Translations under genes and position numbers: made by a program
Notes under the pieces: generated by a model
The model's database searches: none
What the model was told of the DNA's origin: nothing
Seen by the model: only the letters and a program-made list of their open reading frames with translations
From: Natronococcus sp. A-GB7
GTDB lineage: Archaea > Halobacteriota > Halobacteria > Halobacteriales > Natrialbaceae
Direction: 5' to 3'
Assembly: GCF_029688865.1 (NCBI RefSeq)
Contig: NZ_JARUKV010000001.1
Coordinates: forward strand, 186,001-250,000
Length of the DNA stretch: 64,000 nucleotides
Shown: in pieces, positions 15,978 to 24,482 of the stretch
Layout: every line of letters begins with the position of its first letter
How positions within the stretch are numbered: the first letter of the stretch is position 1

Positions 15978-17600
15978 ATGGAGGTTCCGCTCCTCGTAAC
16001 CGACTTTCTCGACCGCGCACGGAAGTACTACGGCGACGAAGAGGCCGTCGTCGCGACGACAGGTGAACGCTACACCTACGACGAGTTCGGTGACCGCGCT
16101 GACCGCCTTTCCGCGGTACTCCAGGAGCGGGGCATCGAGAAGGGCGATCGGGTCGCGGTGCTCGACCCGAACACCCACTACCAGCTCGAGGCGGCCTACG
16201 GGATAATGCAGCTCGGGGCGATCCACACCCCGTTGAACTACCGGCTGACGCCCGCGGACTACGAGTACATGCTGAACGATGCCGGTGTCGACGCCGTCGT
16301 CGCGGACTACGAGTACGCCCACAAGATCGATGCCGTTCGCGAGGAGGTGCCGACGGAGACGTTTATCGCAACCGACGCCGACGCCCTCGAGGACTGTGAC
16401 GGCGAGTGGCTCGACTTCGAGGAGGTCATCGCCGAGGCCGACGCTGACTACGACCGCCCCGAGATGAGCGAGGACGACGTCATCACGATCAACTACACCT
16501 CGGGGACGACGGGCGATCCGAAGGGCGTCATGCGGACCCATCGGACCGAGTCCTTACACGCCCAGCTGGTGACGATCCACCACGAGATCCGCGACGACGA
16601 CGTCTACCTCTGGACACTGCCGATGTTCCACGTCAACGGCTGGGGACACATCTACGCGATCACGGGGATGGGCGCGAAACACGTCTGTACACGCGGGACC
16701 GACGCCGAGACGAACCTCCGGCAGATACGCGAGGAGGACGTCTCCTTCCTCTGTTGTGCGCCGACCGTCCTCACCCTGTTCGAGGAGTACCTCGAGGACA
16801 ACAAGGTTCCGACGACCGGTGACGCGCCGATGCGGGTCACCGCCGCCGGCGCCGCGCCACCCGAGAGCATCATCGAGACCGTCGAGACGGAGTTCGGCTG
16901 GCACTTCCGCCAGCTCTACGGCGCGACCGAGACCGGTCCCCTGATCGGTACCTCCGCGACCCGGCGACTGATCGACGAGGACAGCGAGGAGCGCTTCGCC
17001 CTCAAGAAGCGCCAGGGGATCGCCCCTCTCGCGACCGAGGTCGAGGTCGTCGACGACGACGGGAACGAAGTCCCCTGGGACGACGAAACGATCGGCGAGA
17101 TCGTCGTCCGGGGCAACCAGGTGATGGACGGCTACTGGGAGAAACCCGAGGAGACCGAAGAGGCGTTCGACGACAAACGCGAGGGCTGGTTCCACACCGG
17201 CGATCTGGCAGTCGTGAACGAAGACGGCCTGATGGCGATCCAGGACCGCAAGAAGGACATCATCATCTCGGGCGGGGAGAACATCTCGAGCATCGAACTC
17301 GAGGACACCCTCTTCGACCACCCCGACGTCGGCGACGTCGCGATCATCCCTGCGCCCAGCGAGAAGTGGGGTGAGACGCCGAAGGCGTTCGTCGTCCCCG
17401 CCAATGGCGACCCGGAGAACCCGCCGGTCACCGAGGACGATCTGACGGCCTACACCCGCGAGCGGCTCGCGGGCTACAAGGTGGTTCACCAGGTCGAGTT
17501 CGTCGACGAACTCCCCAAGACCGCGACGGGCAAGATCCAGAAGTACGAACTCCGCGAGCGGGAGTGGGAGGACGAGGAGTCGATGGTCGGGCAGGGCTGA
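15978..17600 (+). CDS. long-chain fatty acid--CoA ligase / acyl-CoA synthetase
   Basis: 540 residues, complete for the ANL superfamily. Motifs in order: P-loop YTSGTTGDPKGVMRTHR (173-189), LPMFHVNGWGH (214-224), YGATETGPL (aromatic-TE motif), TGDLAVVNEDG, KKDIIISGGENISSIELED and the C-terminal catalytic lysine in PKTATGKIQKYELR. It activates a carboxylic acid to acyl-AMP and then acyl-CoA. Chain length is not readable; the family members most like it are medium- to long-chain ligases. It directly follows a decayed paralogue, so it is probably the surviving copy of a tandem duplication. Confidence 0.92.
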   Translation: MEVPLLVTDFLDRARKYYGDEEAVVATTGERYTYDEFGDRADRLSAVLQERGIEKGDRVAVLDPNTHYQLEAAYGIMQLGAIHTPLNYRLTPADYEYMLNDAGVDAVVADYEYAHKIDAVREEVPTETFIATDADALEDCDGEWLDFEEVIAEADADYDRPEMSEDDVITINYTSGTTGDPKGVMRTHRTESLHAQLVTIHHEIRDDDVYLWTLPMFHVNGWGHIYAITGMGAKHVCTRGTDAETNLRQIREEDVSFLCCAPTVLTLFEEYLEDNKVPTTGDAPMRVTAAGAAPPESIIETVETEFGWHFRQLYGATETGPLIGTSATRRLIDEDSEERFALKKRQGIAPLATEVEVVDDDGNEVPWDDETIGEIVVRGNQVMDGYWEKPEETEEAFDDKREGWFHTGDLAVVNEDGLMAIQDRKKDIIISGGENISSIELEDTLFDHPDVGDVAIIPAPSEKWGETPKAFVVPANGDPENPPVTEDDLTAYTRERLAGYKVVHQVEFVDELPKTATGKIQKYELREREWEDEESMVGQG

Positions 17601-17775
17601 CGGCAGGACGCAACCCTTTAGTCGCTGCTCCCGGTAGCGACGGTGGGAAGCGCACGGCCGCAAATCCGACTCGCTGTCCACCCTTTCGGGCAGCTTGGGA
17701 TTGCGGAAGTGCACGGGCAGCCGGAGATCCGGCTGCCGAACACTCGAGCGGTCAGTGCGGTTCCTATCCTCACCA

Positions 17776-18243
17776 ATGGCACGAATGCACACCCGCCGTC
17801 GCGGCTCGTCCGGATCGGACAAGCCGACGGCAGACGAACCGCCGGAGTGGAGCGACGTCGACGCGGACGACATCGAAGCCCGCGTCGTCGAACTGGCAGA
17901 GCAGGGTCACGATCCCAGCCAGATCGGGATCAAGCTGCGCGACGAGGGCGTCACGGGGACGCCCGTCCCGGACGTCAAGCTGGCGACCGGAAAGAAGGTC
18001 ACCGAGATCCTCGAGGAGAACGACGCGAAAGCGGACATCCCCGAGGACCTGCGCAGCCTGATGCAGCGCGCGGTGCGCCTGCGCGAGCACATCCGGGAGA
18101 ACCCCCAGGACTACCAGAACAAGCGCGCCCTGCAAAACACCGAGTCGAAGGTCCGTCGCCTGGTCAACTACTACCGCGGCGACGAGCTCGAGGCCGACTT
18201 CCAGTACTCCTACGACGTGGCAGTCGAGCTCCTCGAGGAGTAA
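17776..18243 (+). CDS. rps15: 30S ribosomal protein S15 (uS15)
   Basis: 155 residues from MARMHTRRRGSSGSDKP, the archaeal/eukaryotic N-terminal extension of uS15. The conserved core follows: SQIGIKLRDEGVTGTP, and the C-terminal block DYQNKRALQNTESKVRRLVN. The longer open frame upstream is not conserved in style and the ATG at 17776 is the natural start. It opens the operon rps15 - RecJ-like - pcc1 - rps3ae, with only 3 bases to the next start codon. Confidence 0.96.
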   Translation: MARMHTRRRGSSGSDKPTADEPPEWSDVDADDIEARVVELAEQGHDPSQIGIKLRDEGVTGTPVPDVKLATGKKVTEILEENDAKADIPEDLRSLMQRAVRLREHIRENPQDYQNKRALQNTESKVRRLVNYYRGDELEADFQYSYDVAVELLEE

Positions 18244-18246
18244 GGA

Positions 18247-19425
18247 ATGTCTACAGAGGGTCGAACCGCCGAGGCGTCGATCGCCCCCCTCGAGAGCGCG
18301 GGCTTCGTCCGGCTCGTGGCGAGCGCCGACGGCGACGCGCTCGCGGCGACCGGGCTGCTCGCGCGGGCGATCCGCGAACGCGGAACGCCGTTCCAGGTAA
18401 CCGTCGGCCGCACCGTTGCCGAACGGACCGAACGGGCGACGGCCGACGAACCCGAGGCCGACGACGCGACGATCGTCGTCGGTAGCGCCGACGCCGATCT
18501 CGACGCGACCCGGCTCGCAGCGGCCGACAGGGCCGCCACGCTCGAGGCCGTCGAACTCGTTCGCGGGCTGGGCGAGACGCCCGACCCCGTGCTCGCGCTT
18601 GCGGGACTCGTCGCGGCCGGGAGCGAACCCGGCGCCGGCGAGAGCGAGTGGGTACTCGAGACCGCACGGGATCGAAGCCTCGTCGATCGAGGACCCGGGG
18701 TCGCACTGGCGACCACGGATCCAGTCGACGGGCTCGCACACTCGACGCGCGTTCGCGCACCGTGGTCCGGCAACCCGGACGCGGTCCGCGACGCGCTTTC
18801 GGGGCTCGAGCTCCCCGAGCCAGACGCGCTCGAGATCGATGACCATCGTGCGATCGCCTCGCTGGTCGCGCTCGACGCGGTCGGCGCCGAGAACGCACAC
18901 GAGCAAAGCGCCCGATCGGTCGGGCGCGCGCTGAAGCCGTACGCGACGCCCGAGGGACCGTTCGCAACCGTCGGCGGCTACGCCGACGTGCTGGCGGCGA
19001 CGGCCAGGACCGAACCCGGGACCGGCGTCGCCCTCGCGATGGGCCACGGCGTCGACCGGGCCGCACTCGAGGCCTGGCGAACCCACGGTCGACGCGCCCA
19101 CGCGGCGCTCGACTCGGCGTCGATCAGCCGACACGACGGCCTGTTCGTCCTCGAGATCGAGGACGGCCCCGTCGAGACGGTTGCCGAGGTCGCCGTCGCC
19201 TACCGATCGCCGGAACCGACCGTGCTGGTCGTCGGCGACGGCGAGGCCGCACTCGCGACTCGGACCGACGAGTCACTCGGCTCGACAGTCGAAGCGATCG
19301 CCAGGGCCCTCGAGGGCGACGTCGACGGGCTCGAGTACGACGACGGCCGGCGACGCGGCTACCTGCGGTACGACCCCGAGACGGACGACTCGACGATCAT
19401 CGCGACGACGAGGGAGTTCAGATGA
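18247..19425 (+). CDS. RecJ-like (DHH superfamily) protein in the ribosomal operon
   Basis: 392 residues. Position and layout match the haloarchaeal gene usually called exonuclease RecJ between rps15 and pcc1. Residues 23-43 (RLVASADGDALAATGLLARA) resemble DHH motif I, and GGYADVLAATARTEPGTGVA resembles the DHHA1 C-terminal domain. However, the name-giving DHH triad is not visible; the closest segment is EIDDHRAIASL. Metal ligands may therefore be incomplete and the protein may be a non-catalytic partner, as reported for some RecJ/Cdc45-type proteins. It overlaps pcc1 by 4 bases. Confidence 0.75.
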   Translation: MSTEGRTAEASIAPLESAGFVRLVASADGDALAATGLLARAIRERGTPFQVTVGRTVAERTERATADEPEADDATIVVGSADADLDATRLAAADRAATLEAVELVRGLGETPDPVLALAGLVAAGSEPGAGESEWVLETARDRSLVDRGPGVALATTDPVDGLAHSTRVRAPWSGNPDAVRDALSGLELPEPDALEIDDHRAIASLVALDAVGAENAHEQSARSVGRALKPYATPEGPFATVGGYADVLAATARTEPGTGVALAMGHGVDRAALEAWRTHGRRAHAALDSASISRHDGLFVLEIEDGPVETVAEVAVAYRSPEPTVLVVGDGEAALATRTDESLGSTVEAIARALEGDVDGLEYDDGRRRGYLRYDPETDDSTIIATTREFR

Positions 19426-19715
19426 CCCGACGAGCGACGATTCGGACGACCCACGACGATCCGGCGCTGATCGCGCGCGCGATCGCGCCGGACAACACCG
19501 ACGAGATGGAGACGACGGTCGACGACGGCGAGGGAGGCGATTCCTCGAGCGACGACGCGGTCGTTACCCGGATCGAACGCGAGACGACGTCGGGGCTGCA
19601 GTCGACGGTCGACGACTACGTCGTCAACCTCGCGGTCGCGATCGAGGTCGCACAGCACGCACACCCGACGGACACGGGCACTGTGTCCGACACCCCAGAT
19701 AACACCCAACTATGA
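19422..19715 (+). CDS. pcc1: KEOPS complex subunit Pcc1
   Basis: 97 residues in the conserved slot between the RecJ-like gene and rps3ae. It opens RRATIRTTHDDPALIARAIA and has the later block VTRIERETTSGLQSTVDDYV and VNLAVA, the alpha-beta pattern of Pcc1. Pcc1 is the dimerising subunit of KEOPS, which makes t6A37 in tRNA. The start overlaps the RecJ-like stop (ATGA) and its own stop overlaps the rps3ae start, so the operon is tightly coupled. Confidence 0.88.
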   Translation: MTRRATIRTTHDDPALIARAIAPDNTDEMETTVDDGEGGDSSSDDAVVTRIERETTSGLQSTVDDYVVNLAVAIEVAQHAHPTDTGTVSDTPDNTQL

Positions 19716-20353
19716 GTGAACGATCGGTTTCACGAACGAAACAGGAAAAGCGGTGGTACACCATCCTCGCGCCCGAGCAGTTCGATCGCAAGGAGCTCGG
19801 TGAGACCCCCGCCGACGAACCGGAGAAAGTCTACGACCGAACCATCGAAACGACGCTCGGCGAGTTGACGAACAACGCCAGCGAGAACAACACGAAACTG
19901 ACCTTCAAGATCACCGACGTCGGCAGCGACGCGGCGTACACGGAGTTCCAGGAACACGCCCTGACCCGTGACTACCTGCGCTCGCTGGTCCGCCGTGGCG
20001 CCTCGAAGGTCGAGGCCTACGTCACCGTCCTCACGACCGACGACTACCGTGTCCAGATCCAGCCCGTCGCCTTTACGACCAAAAAGGCCGACGCGAGCCA
20101 GGAGAAGGCCATCCGCGAGCAGATGGTCCAGATGATCGAGGAGGCCGCCGCCGAGCGGACCTTCGATGAACTCATCGACAGCATCGTCGAGGGACGACTC
20201 TCCTCGGCGATCTACGGCGAGGCCAAGACGATCTACCCGCTTCGCCGCGTCGAGATCCAGAAGACGACCCTCGAGGCCCACCCCGAGGAAGTCGCCGAGG
20301 AGGAAGCGACCTCCGTCGACGTCGAGGAAGAAGACGTCGCAGCCGAGGACTGA
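19712..20353 (+). CDS. rps3ae: 30S ribosomal protein S3ae (eS1)
   Basis: 213 residues. The block KRWYTILAPEQFDRKELGET and the later TFKITDVGSDAAYTEFQEHA, then TRDYLRSLVRRG, are diagnostic of archaeal eS1. The last 30 residues are an acidic tail typical of halophiles. Last gene of the rps15 operon; a short T-run (20382-20386) follows. Confidence 0.96.
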   Translation: MSERSVSRTKQEKRWYTILAPEQFDRKELGETPADEPEKVYDRTIETTLGELTNNASENNTKLTFKITDVGSDAAYTEFQEHALTRDYLRSLVRRGASKVEAYVTVLTTDDYRVQIQPVAFTTKKADASQEKAIREQMVQMIEEAAAERTFDELIDSIVEGRLSSAIYGEAKTIYPLRRVEIQKTTLEAHPEEVAEEEATSVDVEEEDVAAED

Positions 20354-20384
20354 CGCGACGCTCGAACCCGTTCGATCCCGATTT

Positions 20385-21338
20385 TTACGGCCGACCGTAG
20401 AACGCGTCGACGCCGTGATCGTCCCGCCAGGCGAACGCGAACAGCCGACGGGCCGGGAGTCGCTCGAGCCGTCGACCGTCCGCAGCCGAACCGGTGGCGG
20501 GGTCCCACGCGGTCCCGTCGGCGCGGATCGTCCCGTTGTCGGCCCTGTCGAACTCGAAGCCCGGGTTCTCGAACGCGTGAATTCCATCGTCGGTCGCGAG
20601 GACGACGGTATCGGTTCCGCCGACGGCCTCGTGGACGACTCCTCCCTCAGATTCCACCCGCGGGAGAGGGAATCCGCGCGCTTCGGAGCCGATCTCGAGT
20701 CCGAGAACGACGGTCTTGGGGCCGAACTCGGGGTAGTCCCAGGTGCGTTCGTCGCCCGTTCCCCGGTGGGCCGCGAGGCCGAACCCGTCGCTCTCGAAGT
20801 ACGCTGCGTACGGCGCCTCGTCGTACTCGATCGGAGTCGGCTTGTCACCGTCGCTCGCCGCTTCGCTCACCGCGTTCTCTGGGGGCTGAAGCACCTTTCC
20901 GTTCGAATAGCGCTCTCGAAACCCCCTCCAAGTGAGTACGCCCGCAGGGCGAACCCGAAGCTCCCGCCCCCGCAGCGGGCCGTCGATACACTTACCAGAC
21001 GACTGCTTCCACTCGGAACCGGTCTCTCGATCGTACATGACCAGATCGTCGTCGACGAGTTTCCCGCTGACGCCGAACTCGAGGACGCGGTCGTCGACCG
21101 TTCGATCGTAGACGACGGCGCTCCCGCAGAGCGGACACCACGTGACCGCGATCGGGTCTCCGTCGACGGCGTCGTTGACAATTTCGTGATAGTCCAGCAC
21201 GCGGACCGGATACGCCTTCGGTGTCGACGCCTCGACGGCGACCACCTCGTCGTCGGGTTCGCCGACGCGTTCGGTCCCGAAGGTCGGGTCGTCGATGCTC
21301 GGAATCGCGTCCCTCGGAATCACCTGACGGACGTTCAT
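20385..21338 (-). CDS. DUF3179 domain protein
   Basis: 317 residues from MNVRQVIPRD; a start 4 codons upstream is possible. The DUF3179 hallmark WCPLCGSAVVYDR sits near residue 70, followed by FGVSGKLVDDDLVMYDRETG and SEWKQSSGKCIDGPL. The role of the family is unknown; the CPLCG and GKCIDG cysteines suggest metal or redox chemistry. No signal peptide is seen in this member. It is convergent with the rps3ae operon. Confidence 0.85.
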   Translation of the reverse strand: MNVRQVIPRDAIPSIDDPTFGTERVGEPDDEVVAVEASTPKAYPVRVLDYHEIVNDAVDGDPIAVTWCPLCGSAVVYDRTVDDRVLEFGVSGKLVDDDLVMYDRETGSEWKQSSGKCIDGPLRGRELRVRPAGVLTWRGFRERYSNGKVLQPPENAVSEAASDGDKPTPIEYDEAPYAAYFESDGFGLAAHRGTGDERTWDYPEFGPKTVVLGLEIGSEARGFPLPRVESEGGVVHEAVGGTDTVVLATDDGIHAFENPGFEFDRADNGTIRADGTAWDPATGSAADGRRLERLPARRLFAFAWRDDHGVDAFYGRP

Positions 21339-21360
21339 GATCCGGCCCACGGTCCGCTGT

Positions 21361-21367
21361 AAAAAAA
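21361..21367 (-). terminator. oligo-T terminator of the halocyanin gene
   Basis: Seven consecutive A on the plus strand give T7 on the minus strand, 18 bases after the halocyanin stop. It also separates this gene from the DUF3179 gene downstream. Confidence 0.55.
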
Positions 21368-21384
21368 GATCCGCGCCGCGCGGG

Positions 21385-21825
21385 CTACTCGACGACGACT
21401 TCGCCGATCATTCCGCCCTTGACGTGGGGCTCGCAGATGTAGGCGTACGTCCCGGGAACCTCGAAGGTATGCTCGTACGTGTCCCGCGTTCCGAGCCGTC
21501 CACCCCGGTACTCGTGCCAGGCGTCGATCGCCGTATCCTCGTCCTCGTACCCGCCGCTCGCGAAATACGCGGCATCTTCGGGGATCTGGTTCTCGAGAGC
21601 GGTGACGGTGTGGTCGGCGCCGCTCGTGTTCTTCCAGACGACGGTCTCGCCGACGCTCGCGGTGTAGGTCTCGGGGAGGAACTCGTTGCGGCTCATCCCG
21701 ATGTCACACTCCTCGCCGGCACACGGTCCGTCGTCGTCATCGAAGACGCTGAGGACGGACGAGCAGCCGGCCAGGCTGGCCGAGGCGGCGGTCCCGACGG
21801 CCGCAAGGTAGACGCGCCGGTGCAT
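21385..21825 (-). CDS. halocyanin-type blue copper lipoprotein
   Basis: 146 residues. The signal has RR near the start (MHRRVYLAAVG) and a lipobox SLAGC, so C21 is the lipid anchor. The plastocyanin fold follows with all four type-1 copper ligands: H72 in DHTVTA, C131 in YAYICEPH, H134 and M139 in HVKGGM. A further cysteine pair, C35 and C40 (PCAGEEC), sits just after the anchor. It would carry electrons on the outer face of the membrane. Stand-alone gene with its own terminator. Confidence 0.92.
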   Translation of the reverse strand: MHRRVYLAAVGTAASASLAGCSSVLSVFDDDDGPCAGEECDIGMSRNEFLPETYTASVGETVVWKNTSGADHTVTALENQIPEDAAYFASGGYEDEDTAIDAWHEYRGGRLGTRDTYEHTFEVPGTYAYICEPHVKGGMIGEVVVE

Positions 21826-22037
21826 ACGCGAGCGTTGGGACGGTCGCGGTATAACGGGTCCGGTTCGATTCTCGAACCGGAGGTTCGGCGTCGAACACGT
21901 TCGGATCCGTCCGCCGACCGCTCGAAGGACTCGAGTCGGTCTCGCGTCCCCTCGGGTTCGATTCGACCGTCGATCAGATTAGTTCACCGCCCCTCGAAAC
22001 GAAAACAGTAAGGTGGCCGCCGCTCGAATCGAGGAGT

Positions 22038-22769
22038 ATGCTTCCGCGGTTCGTCGGACGACTGGGGATCGCGGACGCGGTGACGATCGCCAACGCGACG
22101 CTTGGCTTCGTCGCGATCGTCGTCGCGTTCGTCGACATCGAACTCGCGGCGCGGCTCATCCTGCTGGCGGCGATCGCCGACGGCCTCGACGGGCTACTCG
22201 CGCGCCGGTACGGCGGGACCGAGGCGGGACCCTACCTCGACTCGCTGGCCGACGTCGCCTCGTTCGCCGTCGCCCCGGCCGTCCTCGCGTTCGTCGTCGT
22301 CAGCGACGGGCTCGGACTGAGCTTCGACGCCGTCACCGCCGAGTTGCTTGTCGTCACCGCGGTCTGTGCGCTGTTCGTCGCGATGGCCGTCACTCGCCTG
22401 GGACTGTACACCGCCTACGACACGACCGGTAGCTACACCGAGGGGGTCCAGACGACGCTGGCTGCGACGATCATCGGTGCTGCCATCCTCGCCGGTGACC
22501 CTGCCGACGCCCCCGTGCTCATCCTGGCGATCACGGCCGCTTTCACGTACCTGATGGTCTCGCGGATCCCCTACCCCGACCTGCTCGCTCGAGACGCCGC
22601 CATCATGGGGGTCGTCCACGCGCTGGCGATCCTCGTGCCGACGGCCGCCGGCCGAACCTTTCCCTACGCCCTGTTGACCCTCGGAATCGCGTACATGACG
22701 TTGAGTCCCTGGCTCTACTGGCGCCCCGAACCCCGCCCGGCCGAAACCGACCTGCATGGAAACGCTTAG
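22038..22769 (+). CDS. pssA: CDP-alcohol phosphatidyltransferase, probable archaetidylserine synthase
   Basis: 243 residues, about six to seven membrane spans. The catalytic CDP-alcohol motif is complete: DGLDGLLAR (DxxDGxxAR) followed by GPYLDSLAD (GxxxDxxxD), about residues 48-76. The family member in haloarchaea makes archaetidylserine, the lipid precursor linked to archaeosortase-dependent protein anchoring. That specific role is inferred from family resemblance. It lies alone on the plus strand before the HEAT gene. Confidence 0.85.
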   Translation: MLPRFVGRLGIADAVTIANATLGFVAIVVAFVDIELAARLILLAAIADGLDGLLARRYGGTEAGPYLDSLADVASFAVAPAVLAFVVVSDGLGLSFDAVTAELLVVTAVCALFVAMAVTRLGLYTAYDTTGSYTEGVQTTLAATIIGAAILAGDPADAPVLILAITAAFTYLMVSRIPYPDLLARDAAIMGVVHALAILVPTAAGRTFPYALLTLGIAYMTLSPWLYWRPEPRPAETDLHGNA

Positions 22770-22835
22770 GAACGTGCTGACACGACCTGTACGTATGAAC
22801 GAAGTCACGCGTCGGTGTCGTCCCCGGGTGGTTCC

Positions 22836-24428
22836 ATGAGCGAGGACGAGGCGAACGGTGACGAGGAGCCGGCCGACGAGCCGGACGAGCGGGAAACGGC
22901 CGACGAGGAAGCCGAAACCGAGGAGGAAGCGGAAGACCGGGCCGACGACGGAGCCGACTCCGACGAAGACGAGACCGAGGAGGAGCCCGAATCGCCCGAA
23001 GCGGGCGAAGTAGACGAAGACGACGGAGAGGATGCGGACGACGAAGAGGGCGCAGCGGACGAGGAAGACGAGAAAGACCTGGACGAGGACGCAAACGAAC
23101 TCGAGGCGATCCGCGGCCAGCTCGAGGCCTTCGAGACCCAGATCGAGGAGTTCGAGGCCGAACTCGAGGCCGCCGAGACCGAGGACGACCTCGACGAGGT
23201 CGAGCCGAAGCTCGAGGCGTTCCGCGAGGAACTCGAGGGTCTCGAGATTCCCGACCCGCCCGAGGAAGACGAGGACGACGATGACGAGGAGGAAGACGTC
23301 GTCCACCCCGAAGAGGAGCTCCAGGACCGCTACGACGAGATCGAGGACGACCTCGACGACCTCGAGGACGACCTCGAGGACCAGCGCGGCCCCTACGCCG
23401 AGGACGTGATCGGCGAGATAAACGGCGTCGCCGGAACGATCACCGGCACCCGCTGGACGATCGAGGGCGAGGAGGAGCTGATCGACCCCGTCGAGGCGTT
23501 CGTCGCGGACGCAAACGAGCTGCTGGGCGCGTCCGTTTCAGTTCCTGACGACCTCGAACCCACCGAGTGTGCCGAACTCCGCGAGGACGTTCCCGACGAG
23601 GACGAGGGCGTTCCCGAACGGCTCGCGGCGACGCTCGAGGACGTCACCGACGCCGTCGAGGACGCCGATCTCGACGCCGACGAGGACGCCGAGACGATCG
23701 CCGCGCTGCTCGAGGCGACCGACGTCCTCGAGGACGGGGTCGAGGAGGCCACCGAGTGGACCGACCTGAAGGTCCGCGAACAGCTCCGTCGAGAGGGCTT
23801 TTACGACGTACTCGACCACGTCAAGGACTTCCCGCCGGAGTGGCACGCCCTGAAGGTCCACGAGAAGCGGGGCAACGTCGAGCTGATCCTGCTCGCGCTC
23901 GACTCCCTGGGATCGGAGTTCATGGAGGACCACTGCATGGAGGCCCTCGAGCGAATGGGCCGCGAGGAGGCTATCGAGCCGATGATCCAGAAGGCAAACC
24001 GCCGGGACACCAAGGCGATGAGCATCCTCGGGAAGATCGGCGCCGACGACGAGGAGGTCGTCGACACGCTGCTCGACTACGTCGACTCGAACATCCAGCT
24101 CCAGCGGCCCGCGTTCAGGGCGCTGGGCGAGATCGGCGCCGAGGACGCCGTCCAGCCGATCGCCGAGGAGCTCGCCACCAACGACGAGCCGGCCGTCCGC
24201 AGCAACGCCGCCCGCGCGCTCGGGCTGATCGGCGACACGCGGGCGATCCAGCCGCTTTCCGACGTCCTCGAGGACGACGACGCCGACCGCGTCCGTGCCA
24301 GCGCCGCGTGGGCGCTCAACCAGATCGGCACGGAGGACGCACTCGAGGTCGTCGCCGACTACGCCGACGACCGGGCCTACCTCGTCCAGGCCGAGGCCGA
24401 ACGCGCCGACCTCGAGCCGGCTGCCTGA
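22836..24428 (+). CDS. acidic HEAT-repeat protein
   Basis: About 530 residues from MSEDEANGDEEP; an ATG 7 codons earlier is possible. Residues 1-90 are almost pure Asp/Glu/Ala, 90-190 are predicted coiled coil (ELEAIRGQLEAFETQIEEFE), and about 335-525 hold HEAT/PBS-lyase-type repeats (ALDSLGSEF..., ALGEIGAEDAVQPIAEEL, ALGLIGDTRAIQPLSDVL, ALNQIGTEDALEVVADY). HEAT arrays usually bind other proteins. Partner and role are unknown. No signal or membrane segment. Confidence 0.85.
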   Translation: MSEDEANGDEEPADEPDERETADEEAETEEEAEDRADDGADSDEDETEEEPESPEAGEVDEDDGEDADDEEGAADEEDEKDLDEDANELEAIRGQLEAFETQIEEFEAELEAAETEDDLDEVEPKLEAFREELEGLEIPDPPEEDEDDDDEEEDVVHPEEELQDRYDEIEDDLDDLEDDLEDQRGPYAEDVIGEINGVAGTITGTRWTIEGEEELIDPVEAFVADANELLGASVSVPDDLEPTECAELREDVPDEDEGVPERLAATLEDVTDAVEDADLDADEDAETIAALLEATDVLEDGVEEATEWTDLKVREQLRREGFYDVLDHVKDFPPEWHALKVHEKRGNVELILLALDSLGSEFMEDHCMEALERMGREEAIEPMIQKANRRDTKAMSILGKIGADDEEVVDTLLDYVDSNIQLQRPAFRALGEIGAEDAVQPIAEELATNDEPAVRSNAARALGLIGDTRAIQPLSDVLEDDDADRVRASAAWALNQIGTEDALEVVADYADDRAYLVQAEAERADLEPAA

Positions 24429-24482
24429 TCGTCGCTCTTTCTCTCCGCGGGTTTATATCCGAAAGCGCGGCCAGGAGAGCCG

